A DNA stretch of 36,725 nucleotides, from assembly GCA_002352225.1 (NCBI GenBank), contig DEIA01000076.1, positions 1 to 36,725 of the forward strand. Reading direction: 5' to 3'. This DNA is from Flammeovirgaceae bacterium UBA2786 (GTDB lineage Bacteria > Bacteroidota > Bacteroidia > Cytophagales > Cyclobacteriaceae). Positions 17,155-23,983 of this stretch are shown one piece after another (the stretch's first letter is position 1; each line of letters begins with the position of its first letter). The notes beneath the pieces are model-generated. The model saw only the letters and a program-made list of their open reading frames with translations, had not been told where the DNA came from and made no database searches. The translations under genes and the position numbers were made by a program.

Positions 17155-17460
17155 ATGAATCAGAAAATCAGAATTAAACTTAAGTCTTACGACCACAATT
17201 TGGTTGATAAGTCATCTGAAAAAATTGTACGCGCAGTAAAGGCTACAGGCGCAGTAGTAAGCGGACCAATTCCGTTGCCAACCGAGAAAGAAAAATTCAC
17301 GGTACTGCGTTCACCACACGTAAATAAGAAATCGCGGGAGCAATTTCAACTTTGTACCTATAAGCGTTTGGTGGATATCTACAGCAACAGTGCTAAAACT
17401 GTAGATGCACTGATGAAACTGGAATTGCCAAGTGGAGTAGATGTAGAGATAAAGGTGTAG
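17155..17460 (+). CDS. rpsJ: 30S ribosomal protein S10
   Basis: S10 is a 30S head protein and also the NusE partner of NusB in antitermination. The product is 101 residues, with the N terminus QKIRIKLKSYDHNLVD and the motif PLPTEKEKFTVLRSPHVNKKSREQF spread over residues about 40-65. In most bacteria it heads the S10 operon; in many Bacteroidota it follows fusA and leads straight into rplC. Here it is the last gene of its transcript, closed by a terminator 25 bases after its stop, with unrelated genes beyond. Confidence 0.98.
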   Translation: MNQKIRIKLKSYDHNLVDKSSEKIVRAVKATGAVVSGPIPLPTEKEKFTVLRSPHVNKKSREQFQLCTYKRLVDIYSNSAKTVDALMKLELPSGVDVEIKV

Positions 17461-17485
17461 TTAATAGCTACTTGAAAAGTAAAAT

Positions 17486-17515
17486 AAAAAAAGCGCCACA
17501 CAAGGCGCTTTTTTT
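17486..17515 (+). terminator. strong intrinsic terminator after rpsJ
   Basis: AAAAAAAGCGCC (17486-17497) faces GGCGCTTTTTTT (17504-17515) across loop ACACAA. A five-pair GC-rich core is extended by seven A-T pairs, and the 3' side is the T-run itself. It separates the ribosomal block from the accessory genes downstream. Confidence 0.93.
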
Positions 17516-17573
17516 ATTTAGGGTATTATGAGTTCCACCAGAATGGCTGTTTTGCGCATGGTATTACATTACG

Positions 17574-17600
17574 TTATTCCTATTAAGTTTGTAGGAATAA
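17574..17600 (+). promoter_or_regulatory. -7 box enclosed in a 9-base inverted repeat (operator-like)
   Basis: TTATTCCTA (17574-17582) and TAGGAATAA (17592-17600) are perfect reverse complements. The 9 bases between them contain TAAGTTTG (17584-17591), a full match to the Bacteroidota -7 consensus TAnnTTTG. The repeat lies 13 bases before the start of the DUF2490 gene. A dimeric regulator bound here would block the promoter; alternatively it is a 5' hairpin. No clear TTG -33 element lies 17-19 bases upstream, which fits a regulated or activator-dependent promoter. Confidence 0.5.
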
Positions 17601-17613
17601 ACGGTGATAGCTT

Positions 17614-18351
17614 ATGGGGAGATTTTTATTAATTGTACTGGCCTTAAGTTTTAGCTTAACTGTGGTAGCGCAGGAGAAAGACAAAGAGTTCCGCCAGCAA
17701 ACATGGACTGCCTATTTTAATCAAACCCGGTTGTCGGATAAGTGGGGGCTGTGGGCCGATGTTCATTTTCGGCTTACCGATAACTTTACCAACAGGTTGG
17801 GTCTAAGTATTTTTAGGATCGCCCCGGTGTATTATCTTACTGATCAAACGCGGGTTTCTTCAGGCTATGGGTACATTACATCGTATAATACCGACCCCAT
17901 ACCAGATTTACCCGAACATCGTGTATGGCAACAGATACAATGGTTTGAGAAGAAGAAATGGTTTACAACCGCGCAATATTTTAGAATAGAAGAACGCTTT
18001 CGCAGAACGCCAGTTGCAGGTGAAGTGAGTGAAGATTATACATTCAGTTGGCGCTTCCGGTATAATTTTGCCATAACCATTCCGCTTACCCGAAAAACAG
18101 TTGAACCCAAAACTCCCTTTCTTTTTTTGAATGACGAATTGCATATAAGTGCCGGTAAGCATATTGCTAATAACTATCTTGATCAGAATCGTTTGTTTGG
18201 TGGAATAGGCTATCAGTTTACGGAACAACTGAATGCCCAGATCGGATACCTCTATGTATTTCAGCAATTGCCGGCATCCACTACGTTTGTGCATACCGAT
18301 GCTATCCGGTTTTTTGTGTTTCATAACCTTGATTTCAGAAATAAAGAATAG
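17614..18351 (+). CDS. DUF2490 family outer-membrane-type protein
   Basis: The product is 245 residues. A signal peptide (MGRFLLIVLALSFSLTVVAQ, residues 1-20) should direct it out of the cytoplasm. The mature part has alternating aromatic strands (QQTWTAYFNQTRLSDKWGLW, GYGYITSY, RVWQQIQW, FSWRFRYNF) and ends on a strand with a late Phe (FFVFHNLDF). This fits a beta-barrel of the DUF2490 family, whose function is unknown. The gene overlaps nothing and its stop codon abuts the start of the transporter gene with no gap, so the two are co-translated. Confidence 0.85.
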   Translation: MGRFLLIVLALSFSLTVVAQEKDKEFRQQTWTAYFNQTRLSDKWGLWADVHFRLTDNFTNRLGLSIFRIAPVYYLTDQTRVSSGYGYITSYNTDPIPDLPEHRVWQQIQWFEKKKWFTTAQYFRIEERFRRTPVAGEVSEDYTFSWRFRYNFAITIPLTRKTVEPKTPFLFLNDELHISAGKHIANNYLDQNRLFGGIGYQFTEQLNAQIGYLYVFQQLPASTTFVHTDAIRFFVFHNLDFRNKE

Positions 18352-19293
18352 ATGAGCTACGAAAATGTAGAAGGTGAAGATGAAAAGCTTATCTATGATG
18401 AGAAGCCTGATCTGCCTGAGCCGCGTAGTAAACCGCGGCACATCTGGATTCTATTAGGTGTTCTGGGTTCTATTCTGCTTATTCTTATTGTATTTTTTGG
18501 GTCAGAAACCCTTTCAGAATATGATTGGCGTTCGATAGTTGGGCCCGATTTTCTGTTGTTTGTATTAGCGGGATTTATCGCGCAAATGATCGATGGCTCT
18601 TTAGGAATGGCATATGGCGTAAGTGCAACTTCATTCCTGCTTTCGTTTGGAGTATCACCGGCAGCCTCCAGTGCCAGTGTACACACTGCCGAAATTTTTA
18701 CCAGTGGAGTTTCAGGGTTAACGCACCTTCGCTTTCAGAATGTAAACAAAAAGCTTTTTAAGAGTTTATTAATACCGGGCATGTTGGGCTCAATTGCAGG
18801 TGCTTATATTTTATCATCACTGGAAGAATATAATTATATTATAAGACCGCTCGTAGCTGTCTATACACTTATTCTGGGTTTAGCCATTATTCGCAAAGCA
18901 GTGCTCATGCAAATCCGCAAACGGAGAAAGACCAAAAATGTGCCTGCCCTTGCAACCTTTGGTGGCTTTATGGATTCAATAGGCGGTGGTGGTTGGGGCC
19001 CCATAGTATCAACAACGCTAATTGCCCGTGGCAGGCATCCGAGGTACACGATTGGTTCCGTTAACCTGGCCGAGTTTTTTGTGTCGTTTGCAAGCTCTCT
19101 TACATTCTTTGCCACCATTGGGCTTAGCCATATTCAGATTATTGTGGGCCTGATATTAGGAGGCATTATCGCGGCTCCTATTGCTGCCAATATTACCCGC
19201 AAACTCCCGGTAAAAAGAATGATGATATTGGTAGGTGTGGTGGTGGTTCTGGTTAGCATTCGATTGCTGATTAAATCTTTTGCCGCTATTTGA
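18352..19293 (+). CDS. TauE/SafE (TSUP) family membrane transporter
   Basis: The product is 313 residues. It has a charged cytoplasmic N terminus of about 30 residues, then about eight hydrophobic segments. The two family repeats are visible, each with a glycine-rich motif: MIDGSLGMAYGV (near residue 79) and FMDSIGGGGWGPI (near 206). The family exports sulfite, sulfonates or related organic anions; the substrate here is not evident. The start ATG directly follows the TAG of the DUF2490 gene. The pairing of a TSUP transporter with an outer-membrane-type DUF2490 protein suggests a joint role across the envelope, which is an inference. Confidence 0.9.
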   Translation: MSYENVEGEDEKLIYDEKPDLPEPRSKPRHIWILLGVLGSILLILIVFFGSETLSEYDWRSIVGPDFLLFVLAGFIAQMIDGSLGMAYGVSATSFLLSFGVSPAASSASVHTAEIFTSGVSGLTHLRFQNVNKKLFKSLLIPGMLGSIAGAYILSSLEEYNYIIRPLVAVYTLILGLAIIRKAVLMQIRKRRKTKNVPALATFGGFMDSIGGGGWGPIVSTTLIARGRHPRYTIGSVNLAEFFVSFASSLTFFATIGLSHIQIIVGLILGGIIAAPIAANITRKLPVKRMMILVGVVVVLVSIRLLIKSFAAI

Positions 19294-19301
19294 TTCGTTT
19301 A

Positions 19302-19331
19302 TTTTGTCTAATCAATTTTCAATTATCTTCG
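19302..19331 (+). promoter_or_regulatory. candidate promoter of the SET-domain gene, very short leader
   Basis: TTTTG (19302-19306) is followed 17 bases later by TATCTTCG (19324-19331), one mismatch from TAnnTTTG. The SET gene starts at 19339, only 7 bases after the -7 box, so the transcript would be nearly leaderless. The spacing is slightly shorter than in the two ribosomal promoters of this window. Confidence 0.5.
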
Positions 19332-19338
19332 CGGCCCT

Positions 19339-19845
19339 ATGGCATTACTTGAAAAGAAAATGGTAATTAAGAAGTCGTCTTTACCCGGAGCGGGCAAAGG
19401 GCTTTTTACAACAGTATTTATTCCAAAAGGTACCCGAATAGTTGAATATAAAGGCCAGATTGTTTCCTGGAAAGAAGTAGAGAAGATGGCAGATGACCGG
19501 AATGGATATGTGTTCTTCTTCAACAATCAATATTGTATTGATGCCTGGAAAACAAAGAAAGGAATTGCACATTATGCGAATGATGCACAGGGCCTTGTTC
19601 GGATTGAAGGCGTTAAGAATAATGCAGAATATGTAACGGAAAAAAAACGCTGCTACATAGAAGCAGCCCGCGATATTCCGGCAGGTTCAGAAATACTGGT
19701 GGGCTATGGTGGTGAATACTGGCAGGCCATTCGGTACAATATCAGGTTAGAGCAGCGAACTAAAGAAAAGGAAGGAAAGAAGGCAAGCAAGAAGGTAGAG
19801 TTGCCCCATCATAAGGCAACAAAACGGGTCAGCAAAAAGAAGTGA
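19339..19845 (+). CDS. SET-domain protein lysine methyltransferase with lysine-rich tail
   Basis: The product is 168 residues. SET domain: SLPGAGKGLFTTVFIPKGTRIVEYKG near the N terminus (residues about 14-39), RNGYVFFFNNQYCIDA near 54, and the AdoMet/active-site segment HYANDAQGLV...NNAEYV near 78-101. AGSEILVGYGGEYW near 117 contains the conserved catalytic-type Tyr. The last 30 residues are very rich in Lys (KKASKKVELPHHKATKRVSKKK split by few other residues), resembling a nucleic-acid-binding tail. SET proteins transfer methyl groups to protein lysines; the bacterial target is unknown. It faces a second SET gene tail to tail 16 bases away. Confidence 0.88.
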   Translation: MALLEKKMVIKKSSLPGAGKGLFTTVFIPKGTRIVEYKGQIVSWKEVEKMADDRNGYVFFFNNQYCIDAWKTKKGIAHYANDAQGLVRIEGVKNNAEYVTEKKRCYIEAARDIPAGSEILVGYGGEYWQAIRYNIRLEQRTKEKEGKKASKKVELPHHKATKRVSKKK

Positions 19846-19861
19846 AAAGTTGAGCGAGTGT

Positions 19862-20275
19862 TTACGCATGCACTATTTCGCCATAATCCAAATACAATTC
19901 TTCGCCTGATTTGATTTCCCGCAAGGTTTCAAAATAGGCTCCGTCATTAACCGATATAATATTGGGTTCGTCACTATGGTTAATAAATAGCGACAAGTCC
20001 ATTTTCTTAAAACCCTGCTCGGGCACAAAGTAATTCATTTGCTCATCGTACAGGCAATAATTCTCAACCATAAAACGGGCATGTGCTGGCAATGCTTCAA
20101 CTTCCTGCAAGGTTAATGTAATCCATTTCTCATCTGGCTCAGGCGGGCTAAACATTTCTCTACATCCCTTAGGAATATCGGTAACAGCAAATACGCCTAT
20201 ACCTGCTACCGCAGAAGACCGTAACATAACATAGGTTGATCTATTTAACCCGGCAATTAACAGTGCTTTATTCAT
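19862..20275 (-). CDS. second SET-domain protein
   Basis: The product is 137 residues. The SET signature is present: SSAVAGIGVFAVTDIPKG (residues about 20-37), the canonical LFINHSDEPN motif near 95, and the end motif SGEELYLDYGE near 123-133. It lacks the lysine tail of its neighbour and is clearly a different subfamily, since it keeps the NHS motif. It lies 19 bases downstream of the lipoprotein gene on the same strand, so the two are probably one transcript. The 3' ends of the two SET genes are separated by only 16 bases with no terminator between them. Confidence 0.85.
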   Translation of the reverse strand: MNKALLIAGLNRSTYVMLRSSAVAGIGVFAVTDIPKGCREMFSPPEPDEKWITLTLQEVEALPAHARFMVENYCLYDEQMNYFVPEQGFKKMDLSLFINHSDEPNIISVNDGAYFETLREIKSGEELYLDYGEIVHA

Positions 20276-20294
20276 TTTAGTCCCCGTAAAAACC

Positions 20295-20729
20295 TTACTC
20301 TTTACCTTTGGTTTCCCTTGCCTTTTCTATAGTCTCCAGCATCAGGGTTTTTACATTTCGGATTCGTTCCATTTCGCCCTCCAGGTATTCGCGGGCTTTC
20401 TCTTGCTCGGTTGTATCGGGTAGTGGGTTAAATTCATGCATCCAGTTCATCATGGCGGTACTGGCCGAATCCAGATTGCTGATCATCTTTTCCAACTGCT
20501 CTTTGCGCTCAATAACCATATCGGGGGTGTTGGCAATTTGCTCCTGTAATTCTCGTTTCAGTTTCATGATCTCATCCATTTTTGGCATTACCTCATCGTG
20601 TACATCCATCACCTGATCGTACAAAACCTGGTTAGGGTTGTCGGTTTCGGCTGGTTCGGAAGTGCTGTTTTGACCTTTATCGCAAGCAGCAAGGGCAAGT
20701 ACCAAAAGCAAACCAAATCGGATTTTCAT
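20295..20729 (-). CDS. small coiled-coil lipoprotein
   Basis: The product is 144 residues from the ATG at 20729, which gives a classical lipoprotein signal MKIRFGLLLVLALAAC with Cys16 as the lipidation site. An earlier in-frame start at 20759 would put ten charged or polar residues before the signal and is rejected; it also lies inside the -7 box. The mature part is Glu/Lys/Met-rich with heptad-like spacing (residues about 40-85 and 112-140), so it is probably an elongated helical protein. Similar Bacteroidota proteins are sometimes labelled viral A-type inclusion proteins, a name without functional meaning. The role is unknown. Confidence 0.75.
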   Translation of the reverse strand: MKIRFGLLLVLALAACDKGQNSTSEPAETDNPNQVLYDQVMDVHDEVMPKMDEIMKLKRELQEQIANTPDMVIERKEQLEKMISNLDSASTAMMNWMHEFNPLPDTTEQEKAREYLEGEMERIRNVKTLMLETIEKARETKGKE

Positions 20730-20756
20730 ATGTAATTTAGGTGAAGTGCGAGTGTG

Positions 20757-20764
20757 CAAAGATA
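20757..20764 (-). promoter_or_regulatory. -7 box for the lipoprotein/SET transcript
   Basis: The minus strand reads TATCTTTG, an exact match to TAnnTTTG, 27 bases before the lipoprotein start codon. No convincing TTG lies 17-21 bases further upstream on that strand, so only half of the promoter is recognised. Confidence 0.5.
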
Positions 20765-20855
20765 GGGTATAACAAGCGTACTTAGGTTGAATTTAGGGCT
20801 AACAAGGGTTAGTTAAATAATTATTTTCTAACATTTTTTTTGCTGGTGGTTGCAG

Positions 20856-20903
20856 ATGCAGAAAATTTCATTTTTCTTCGAACCCAGTTTAAGAAAGAGA
20901 TGA
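20856..20903 (+). CDS. first leader peptide, Phe-rich (MQKISFFFEPSLRKR)
   Basis: This is a 15-codon ORF in the leader of the aromatic operon. It carries three consecutive Phe codons (20871-20879), much like the Phe run in the E. coli pheA leader peptide. Its TGA stop overlaps the ATG of the second leader ORF in an ATGA arrangement, so the two could be translationally coupled. GGTGG lies 8-12 bases upstream as a weak ribosome site. It is too short for statistical support on its own; the call rests on content and position. Confidence 0.55.
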   Translation: MQKISFFFEPSLRKR

Positions 20904-20977
20904 GCTACAGCCGATTTTACTTTTTTTATTTTTTCTACCAATCCCAAAAGGGGCTTGAAAGAGAATCGGTTTGTTAA
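20900..20977 (+). CDS. second leader peptide with eight consecutive Phe/Tyr codons
   Basis: This is a 25-codon ORF preceding pheA. Residues 6-13 read FYFFYFFY (20915-20938), and Tyr3 adds a fourth Tyr, so nine of 25 residues are Phe or Tyr. The operon behind it makes exactly these two amino acids. A purine-rich AAGAAAGAG directly precedes the ATG. Stalling of a ribosome at these codons when charged tRNA-Phe or tRNA-Tyr is scarce would expose the downstream segment at 20949-20956. The terminator lies 25 bases after its stop. It is read as the control peptide of a transcription attenuator. Confidence 0.75.
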   Translation: MSYSRFYFFYFFYQSQKGLERESVC

Positions 20978-21035
20978 AAAATAATAAAACGAAAGAAACT
21001 TAGAAAGTCCCTCCCAAACGAGGGACTTTCTTTTT
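20911..21035 (+). promoter_or_regulatory. Phe/Tyr transcription attenuator of the aromatic operon
   Basis: Three mutually exclusive pairings can be drawn. First, CCGATT (20911-20916) pairs with AATCGG (20964-20969), and the codon tract 20929-20935 pairs with the purine run 20957-20963. Second, as antiterminator, AGGGGCTT (20949-20956) pairs with AAGTCCCT (21005-21012): eight pairs with one G-T wobble. Third, the terminator 21003-21030. The antiterminator would use the 5' arm of the terminator. This is the layout of a leader-peptide attenuator in which stalling at aromatic codons permits readthrough. The pairings are seen in the sequence; the mechanism is inferred. Confidence 0.7.
21003..21035 (+). 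terminator. attenuator terminator before pheA
   Basis: GAAAGTCCCTC (21003-21013) pairs perfectly over 11 bases with GAGGGACTTTC (21020-21030), with loop CCAAAC, followed by TTTTT (21031-21035). It ends only 5 bases before the pheA ATG at 21041. A strong terminator directly in front of a biosynthetic gene, with no gene just upstream on the same strand, makes sense only as a regulated attenuator. Confidence 0.93.
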
Positions 21036-21040
21036 GATGT

Positions 21041-21883
21041 ATGACTAAGAAGAAAAAACTCAAGATTGCCATACAAGGCATAGCCACCAGCTTTCATGAA
21101 GTGGCGGCACTAACGTATTTTCAGCAACCTATCCAAACGGTAGAATGCCTGAGCTTTCATGCATTATGCGAATCGTTAAAAAAAGGTGAGTCTGACTTTG
21201 CGGTTATGGCCATTGAAAACTCCATTGCAGGAAGCATTTTACCCAATTACTTTCTGCTGCAAGAATATCACTTTTCTATTATAGGCGAAGTTTACTTGCC
21301 CATACATATGCACTTATTAGCTATGCCCGGGGTTAAGCTTGGTGATATTAAAACGATCGAGTCGCATCCGATGGCAATTCGTCAATGTTCAGATTATTTA
21401 TACAAATTGAATGGAGTTCAATTAGTAGAGAGCGATGACACAGCCCTATCTGCCCGCAGGGTGAAGGAACAGAAACTCAGAACCACTGCCGCCATAGCAA
21501 ATGAATATGCTGCGAAGAAATTTGGGTTGAGCATGCTGGAAAAACGGATTGAAACACATAAGAAGAATTTTACACGCTTTTTGATTCTTACCCGTAAGAT
21601 CAAAACAGCACCAGATTGTAACAAAGCCTCGTTATGTTTTGAAGTGGCTAATGAAGTAGGTAGCCTGGCCGAAGCACTAATGACTTTTAAAAATAACAGT
21701 ATAAACCTCTCTAAAATTCAATCGATACCCATTATTGGAAAACCAAGCGAATACTCCATTCACATTGATGTAGAATGGAAGAAAAGAAAAAGTTACGATA
21801 CAGCCATTGGCGAAGTGCTGCGGCAGGTAAAGAATCTGAATATATTAGGAGAGTACAAAAAAGCCAAGATTGAATACAAGTAG
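21041..21883 (+). CDS. pheA: prephenate dehydratase
   Basis: It converts prephenate to phenylpyruvate, the last committed step to Phe. The product is 280 residues without a chorismate mutase domain. The dehydratase domain has AIENSIAGSI near residue 66, ESHPMA near 107 and the catalytic NFTRFLIL motif with Thr178. A C-terminal ACT regulatory domain (residues about 193-275, CFEVANEVGSLAEALMTFKNNSINLSKIQS) should bind Phe for feedback control. The N terminus starts with a lysine-rich MTKKKK, 5 bases after the attenuator terminator. It is the first gene of the operon; the aminotransferase begins 1 base after its stop. Confidence 0.96.
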   Translation: MTKKKKLKIAIQGIATSFHEVAALTYFQQPIQTVECLSFHALCESLKKGESDFAVMAIENSIAGSILPNYFLLQEYHFSIIGEVYLPIHMHLLAMPGVKLGDIKTIESHPMAIRQCSDYLYKLNGVQLVESDDTALSARRVKEQKLRTTAAIANEYAAKKFGLSMLEKRIETHKKNFTRFLILTRKIKTAPDCNKASLCFEVANEVGSLAEALMTFKNNSINLSKIQSIPIIGKPSEYSIHIDVEWKKRKSYDTAIGEVLRQVKNLNILGEYKKAKIEYK

Positions 21884-21884
21884 T

Positions 21885-23072
21885 ATGATTAAAACTGCAA
21901 ACCGGATTGCCAACGTTGAAGAGTATTACTTCAGCAAGAAACTAGCTGAGGTTCGCGGGCTTGATACACCCGCACATCCGGTTATTAACCTGGGCATTGG
22001 TAGCCCGGATCTGGCACCTGCTCCAGATGCAATTAATGCACTGAATGTTACAGCACAAAAAGCGAATAGCCATGGATACCAGAGTTACAAAGGAATACCG
22101 GCCTTGAGGCAAGCCATTCAGAATTTTTATAAGCATACATATAATGTTAATCTGAACCCGGAAACGGAAATACTTCCTTTGATGGGCTCGAAGGAAGGGA
22201 TTATGCATATAGCAATGGCCTTTGTAAATGAAGGAGAAGAAGTATTAATTCCTGATCCGGGTTATCCAACCTACTCATCAGTTGCTAAACTGGTAGGAGC
22301 AAGCGTTAGAACCTACACATTGCAGGAATCTCTGGATTGGGGCATTGATATTGAAGCATTGAAACGAGCAGACCTTTCAAACGTAAAAATCATGTGGATT
22401 AATTTTCCGCATATGCCAACCGGTAGAGTAGCCACGAAATCTGAATTACAAGTATTGGTTGATTTAGCACGGAAGAATAATTTCCTGATCGTAAACGACA
22501 ATCCGTATTCACTCATTTTAAACGACAATCCACAAAGCATTCTGGCAGTTGAGGGAGCTTCCGATGTAGCATTAGAGTTAAACTCATTGAGTAAATCGCA
22601 TAACATGGCAGGCTGGCGCATTGGTTGGGTTGCCGGAAACAAAGATTTGGTAGATGCGGTGCTGCGTGTAAAAAGTAATATGGATAGTGGTATGTTTTTA
22701 GGCTTGCAACAGGCGGCAGTTGAAGCTTTGAAGAGCCGTGCAGAATGGTTTACTGAATTGAACGGAGTCTATAGCAAAAGAAGAGCAACTGCGCGTAAAA
22801 TTTTAGATGTGTTGGGCTGCACCTACTCTCATAAACAATCGGGTTTGTTTGTATGGGCTAAGGCGCCCGATCATGTTAAGGATGTAGAAACATGGATTGA
22901 TGAAGTATTGTATGGTACCCATGTGTTTATTACACCTGGCTTCATTTTTGGTGAGGGAGGTTCGCGTTTTGTCCGCATTTCACTTTGTGCAACAGAAGAA
23001 AAATTGTATGAAGCGTATAAGCGTATTGAGAAATTTTTAGCAAATAAAAATCAGGCATCCGGTAACGTATGA
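21885..23072 (+). CDS. class I/II pyridoxal-phosphate aminotransferase (probable aromatic or prephenate aminotransferase)
   Basis: The product is 395 residues of fold type I. It has PVINLGIGSPDLAPAP near the N terminus, GYQSYKGIPALRQAI, DPGYPTYSSVA and the cofactor lysine K237 in LSKSHNMAGWRIGW. The C-terminal Arg motif is in FVRISLC. Its place between pheA and tyrA suggests it transaminates phenylpyruvate and 4-hydroxyphenylpyruvate, or prephenate; sequence alone does not decide the substrate. I chose the ATG at 21885, just after the pheA stop; a TTG at 21870 inside pheA is less likely. Its TGA overlaps the tyrA ATG. Confidence 0.9.
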   Translation: MIKTANRIANVEEYYFSKKLAEVRGLDTPAHPVINLGIGSPDLAPAPDAINALNVTAQKANSHGYQSYKGIPALRQAIQNFYKHTYNVNLNPETEILPLMGSKEGIMHIAMAFVNEGEEVLIPDPGYPTYSSVAKLVGASVRTYTLQESLDWGIDIEALKRADLSNVKIMWINFPHMPTGRVATKSELQVLVDLARKNNFLIVNDNPYSLILNDNPQSILAVEGASDVALELNSLSKSHNMAGWRIGWVAGNKDLVDAVLRVKSNMDSGMFLGLQQAAVEALKSRAEWFTELNGVYSKRRATARKILDVLGCTYSHKQSGLFVWAKAPDHVKDVETWIDEVLYGTHVFITPGFIFGEGGSRFVRISLCATEEKLYEAYKRIEKFLANKNQASGNV

Positions 23073-23926
23073 AGACAACCATAGTGGGATTAGGATTAAT
23101 AGGTGGTTCTGTAGCCCTGGGTTTACGCAGAGCGGGTATTGCCACCGAACTGATAGGTGTGGATGCGAATGCAGCCAATGGTGTAAAAGCGGTAGAGCTG
23201 GGGCTGGTAGATAAAATACTTACGGAAGACAAAGCATTATCAATAGCCGATCTGATAATTCTGTCTATTCCGGTAAATGCATTAAATGCTTTCTTGCCAT
23301 CCGTGTTGGATCTGGTAAAGAAAGACGCTGTGGTGATTGATGCCGGCTCAACCAAAATTTCTATTTGCAAGTCGGTAGCCACGCATCCTAAGCGTGCGCA
23401 ATTTGTAGCGGCACATCCCATTGCCGGTACCGAAAACTCAGGCCCAACCGCAGCCTTCGATGGTTTGTTTAAAGGCAAAACGAATATTATTTGCGAAGCG
23501 GGAAGGTCTTCTGTTGAAGCGTTGAATACAGCCATTAAAGTTTTTGATGCATTAGAGTTGAAAACCATTTTTATGGAAGCCGATGAACACGATAAACACG
23601 TGGCGTATGTATCGCATCTTTCGCACGTAAGTTCTTTTTTATTGGGCCAAACGGTATTAGATATTGAAAAAGACGAAAAGAATATTTTCGACCTGGCCGG
23701 AAGTGGTTTTGCTTCCACTGTTCGTTTAGCGAAAAGCTCGCCCGATATGTGGGCACCAATATTTGAACAAAATGTAGAGTACCTGAGTCAGGCCTTGCTA
23801 GAATACATTATGCACTTGCAGAAGTTTCATTATCATTTAATGAAACGCGATACAAAAGAATTACACCGCATTATGTCCAAGGCAAACGAAATTCGCAGAG
23901 TACTTGATCAGAAAAATGATAAATAG
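23069..23926 (+). CDS. tyrA: prephenate dehydrogenase
   Basis: It oxidises prephenate to 4-hydroxyphenylpyruvate for Tyr synthesis, using NAD or NADP. The product is 285 residues. The Rossmann glycine motif GLGLIGGSVALGLRR lies at residues 7-21, followed by an acidic residue in LIGVDANA (Asp29), which favours NAD. The catalytic-type His segment AAHPIAGTENSGP lies near residue 114, and DEHDKHVAYVSHLSHVSSFLL near 171. There is no ACT or chorismate mutase domain. It overlaps the aminotransferase by 4 bases (ATGA), indicating translational coupling, and is 57 bases before the DAHP synthase. Confidence 0.95.
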   Translation: MKTTIVGLGLIGGSVALGLRRAGIATELIGVDANAANGVKAVELGLVDKILTEDKALSIADLIILSIPVNALNAFLPSVLDLVKKDAVVIDAGSTKISICKSVATHPKRAQFVAAHPIAGTENSGPTAAFDGLFKGKTNIICEAGRSSVEALNTAIKVFDALELKTIFMEADEHDKHVAYVSHLSHVSSFLLGQTVLDIEKDEKNIFDLAGSGFASTVRLAKSSPDMWAPIFEQNVEYLSQALLEYIMHLQKFHYHLMKRDTKELHRIMSKANEIRRVLDQKNDK

Positions 23927-23983
23927 AACCAACAGAAAAAATTCTAACCAAATTCAGATTTAGCACATTAACTTTAAAATCTT

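Noticed and set aside
20730..20759. Longer N terminus of the lipoprotein from 20759
   Set aside because: It would place polar residues before a perfect lipoprotein signal and overlap the -7 box at 20757-20764.
20828..21097. 89-codon minus-strand open frame across the pheA leader
   Set aside because: It covers the leader hairpins and the start of pheA, and its sequence is the complement of T-rich aromatic codons, with no family resemblance.
21870..21884. TTG start of the aminotransferase inside the end of pheA
   Set aside because: The ATG at 21885 directly follows the pheA stop and fits the family N terminus; the TTG would add five residues overlapping pheA.
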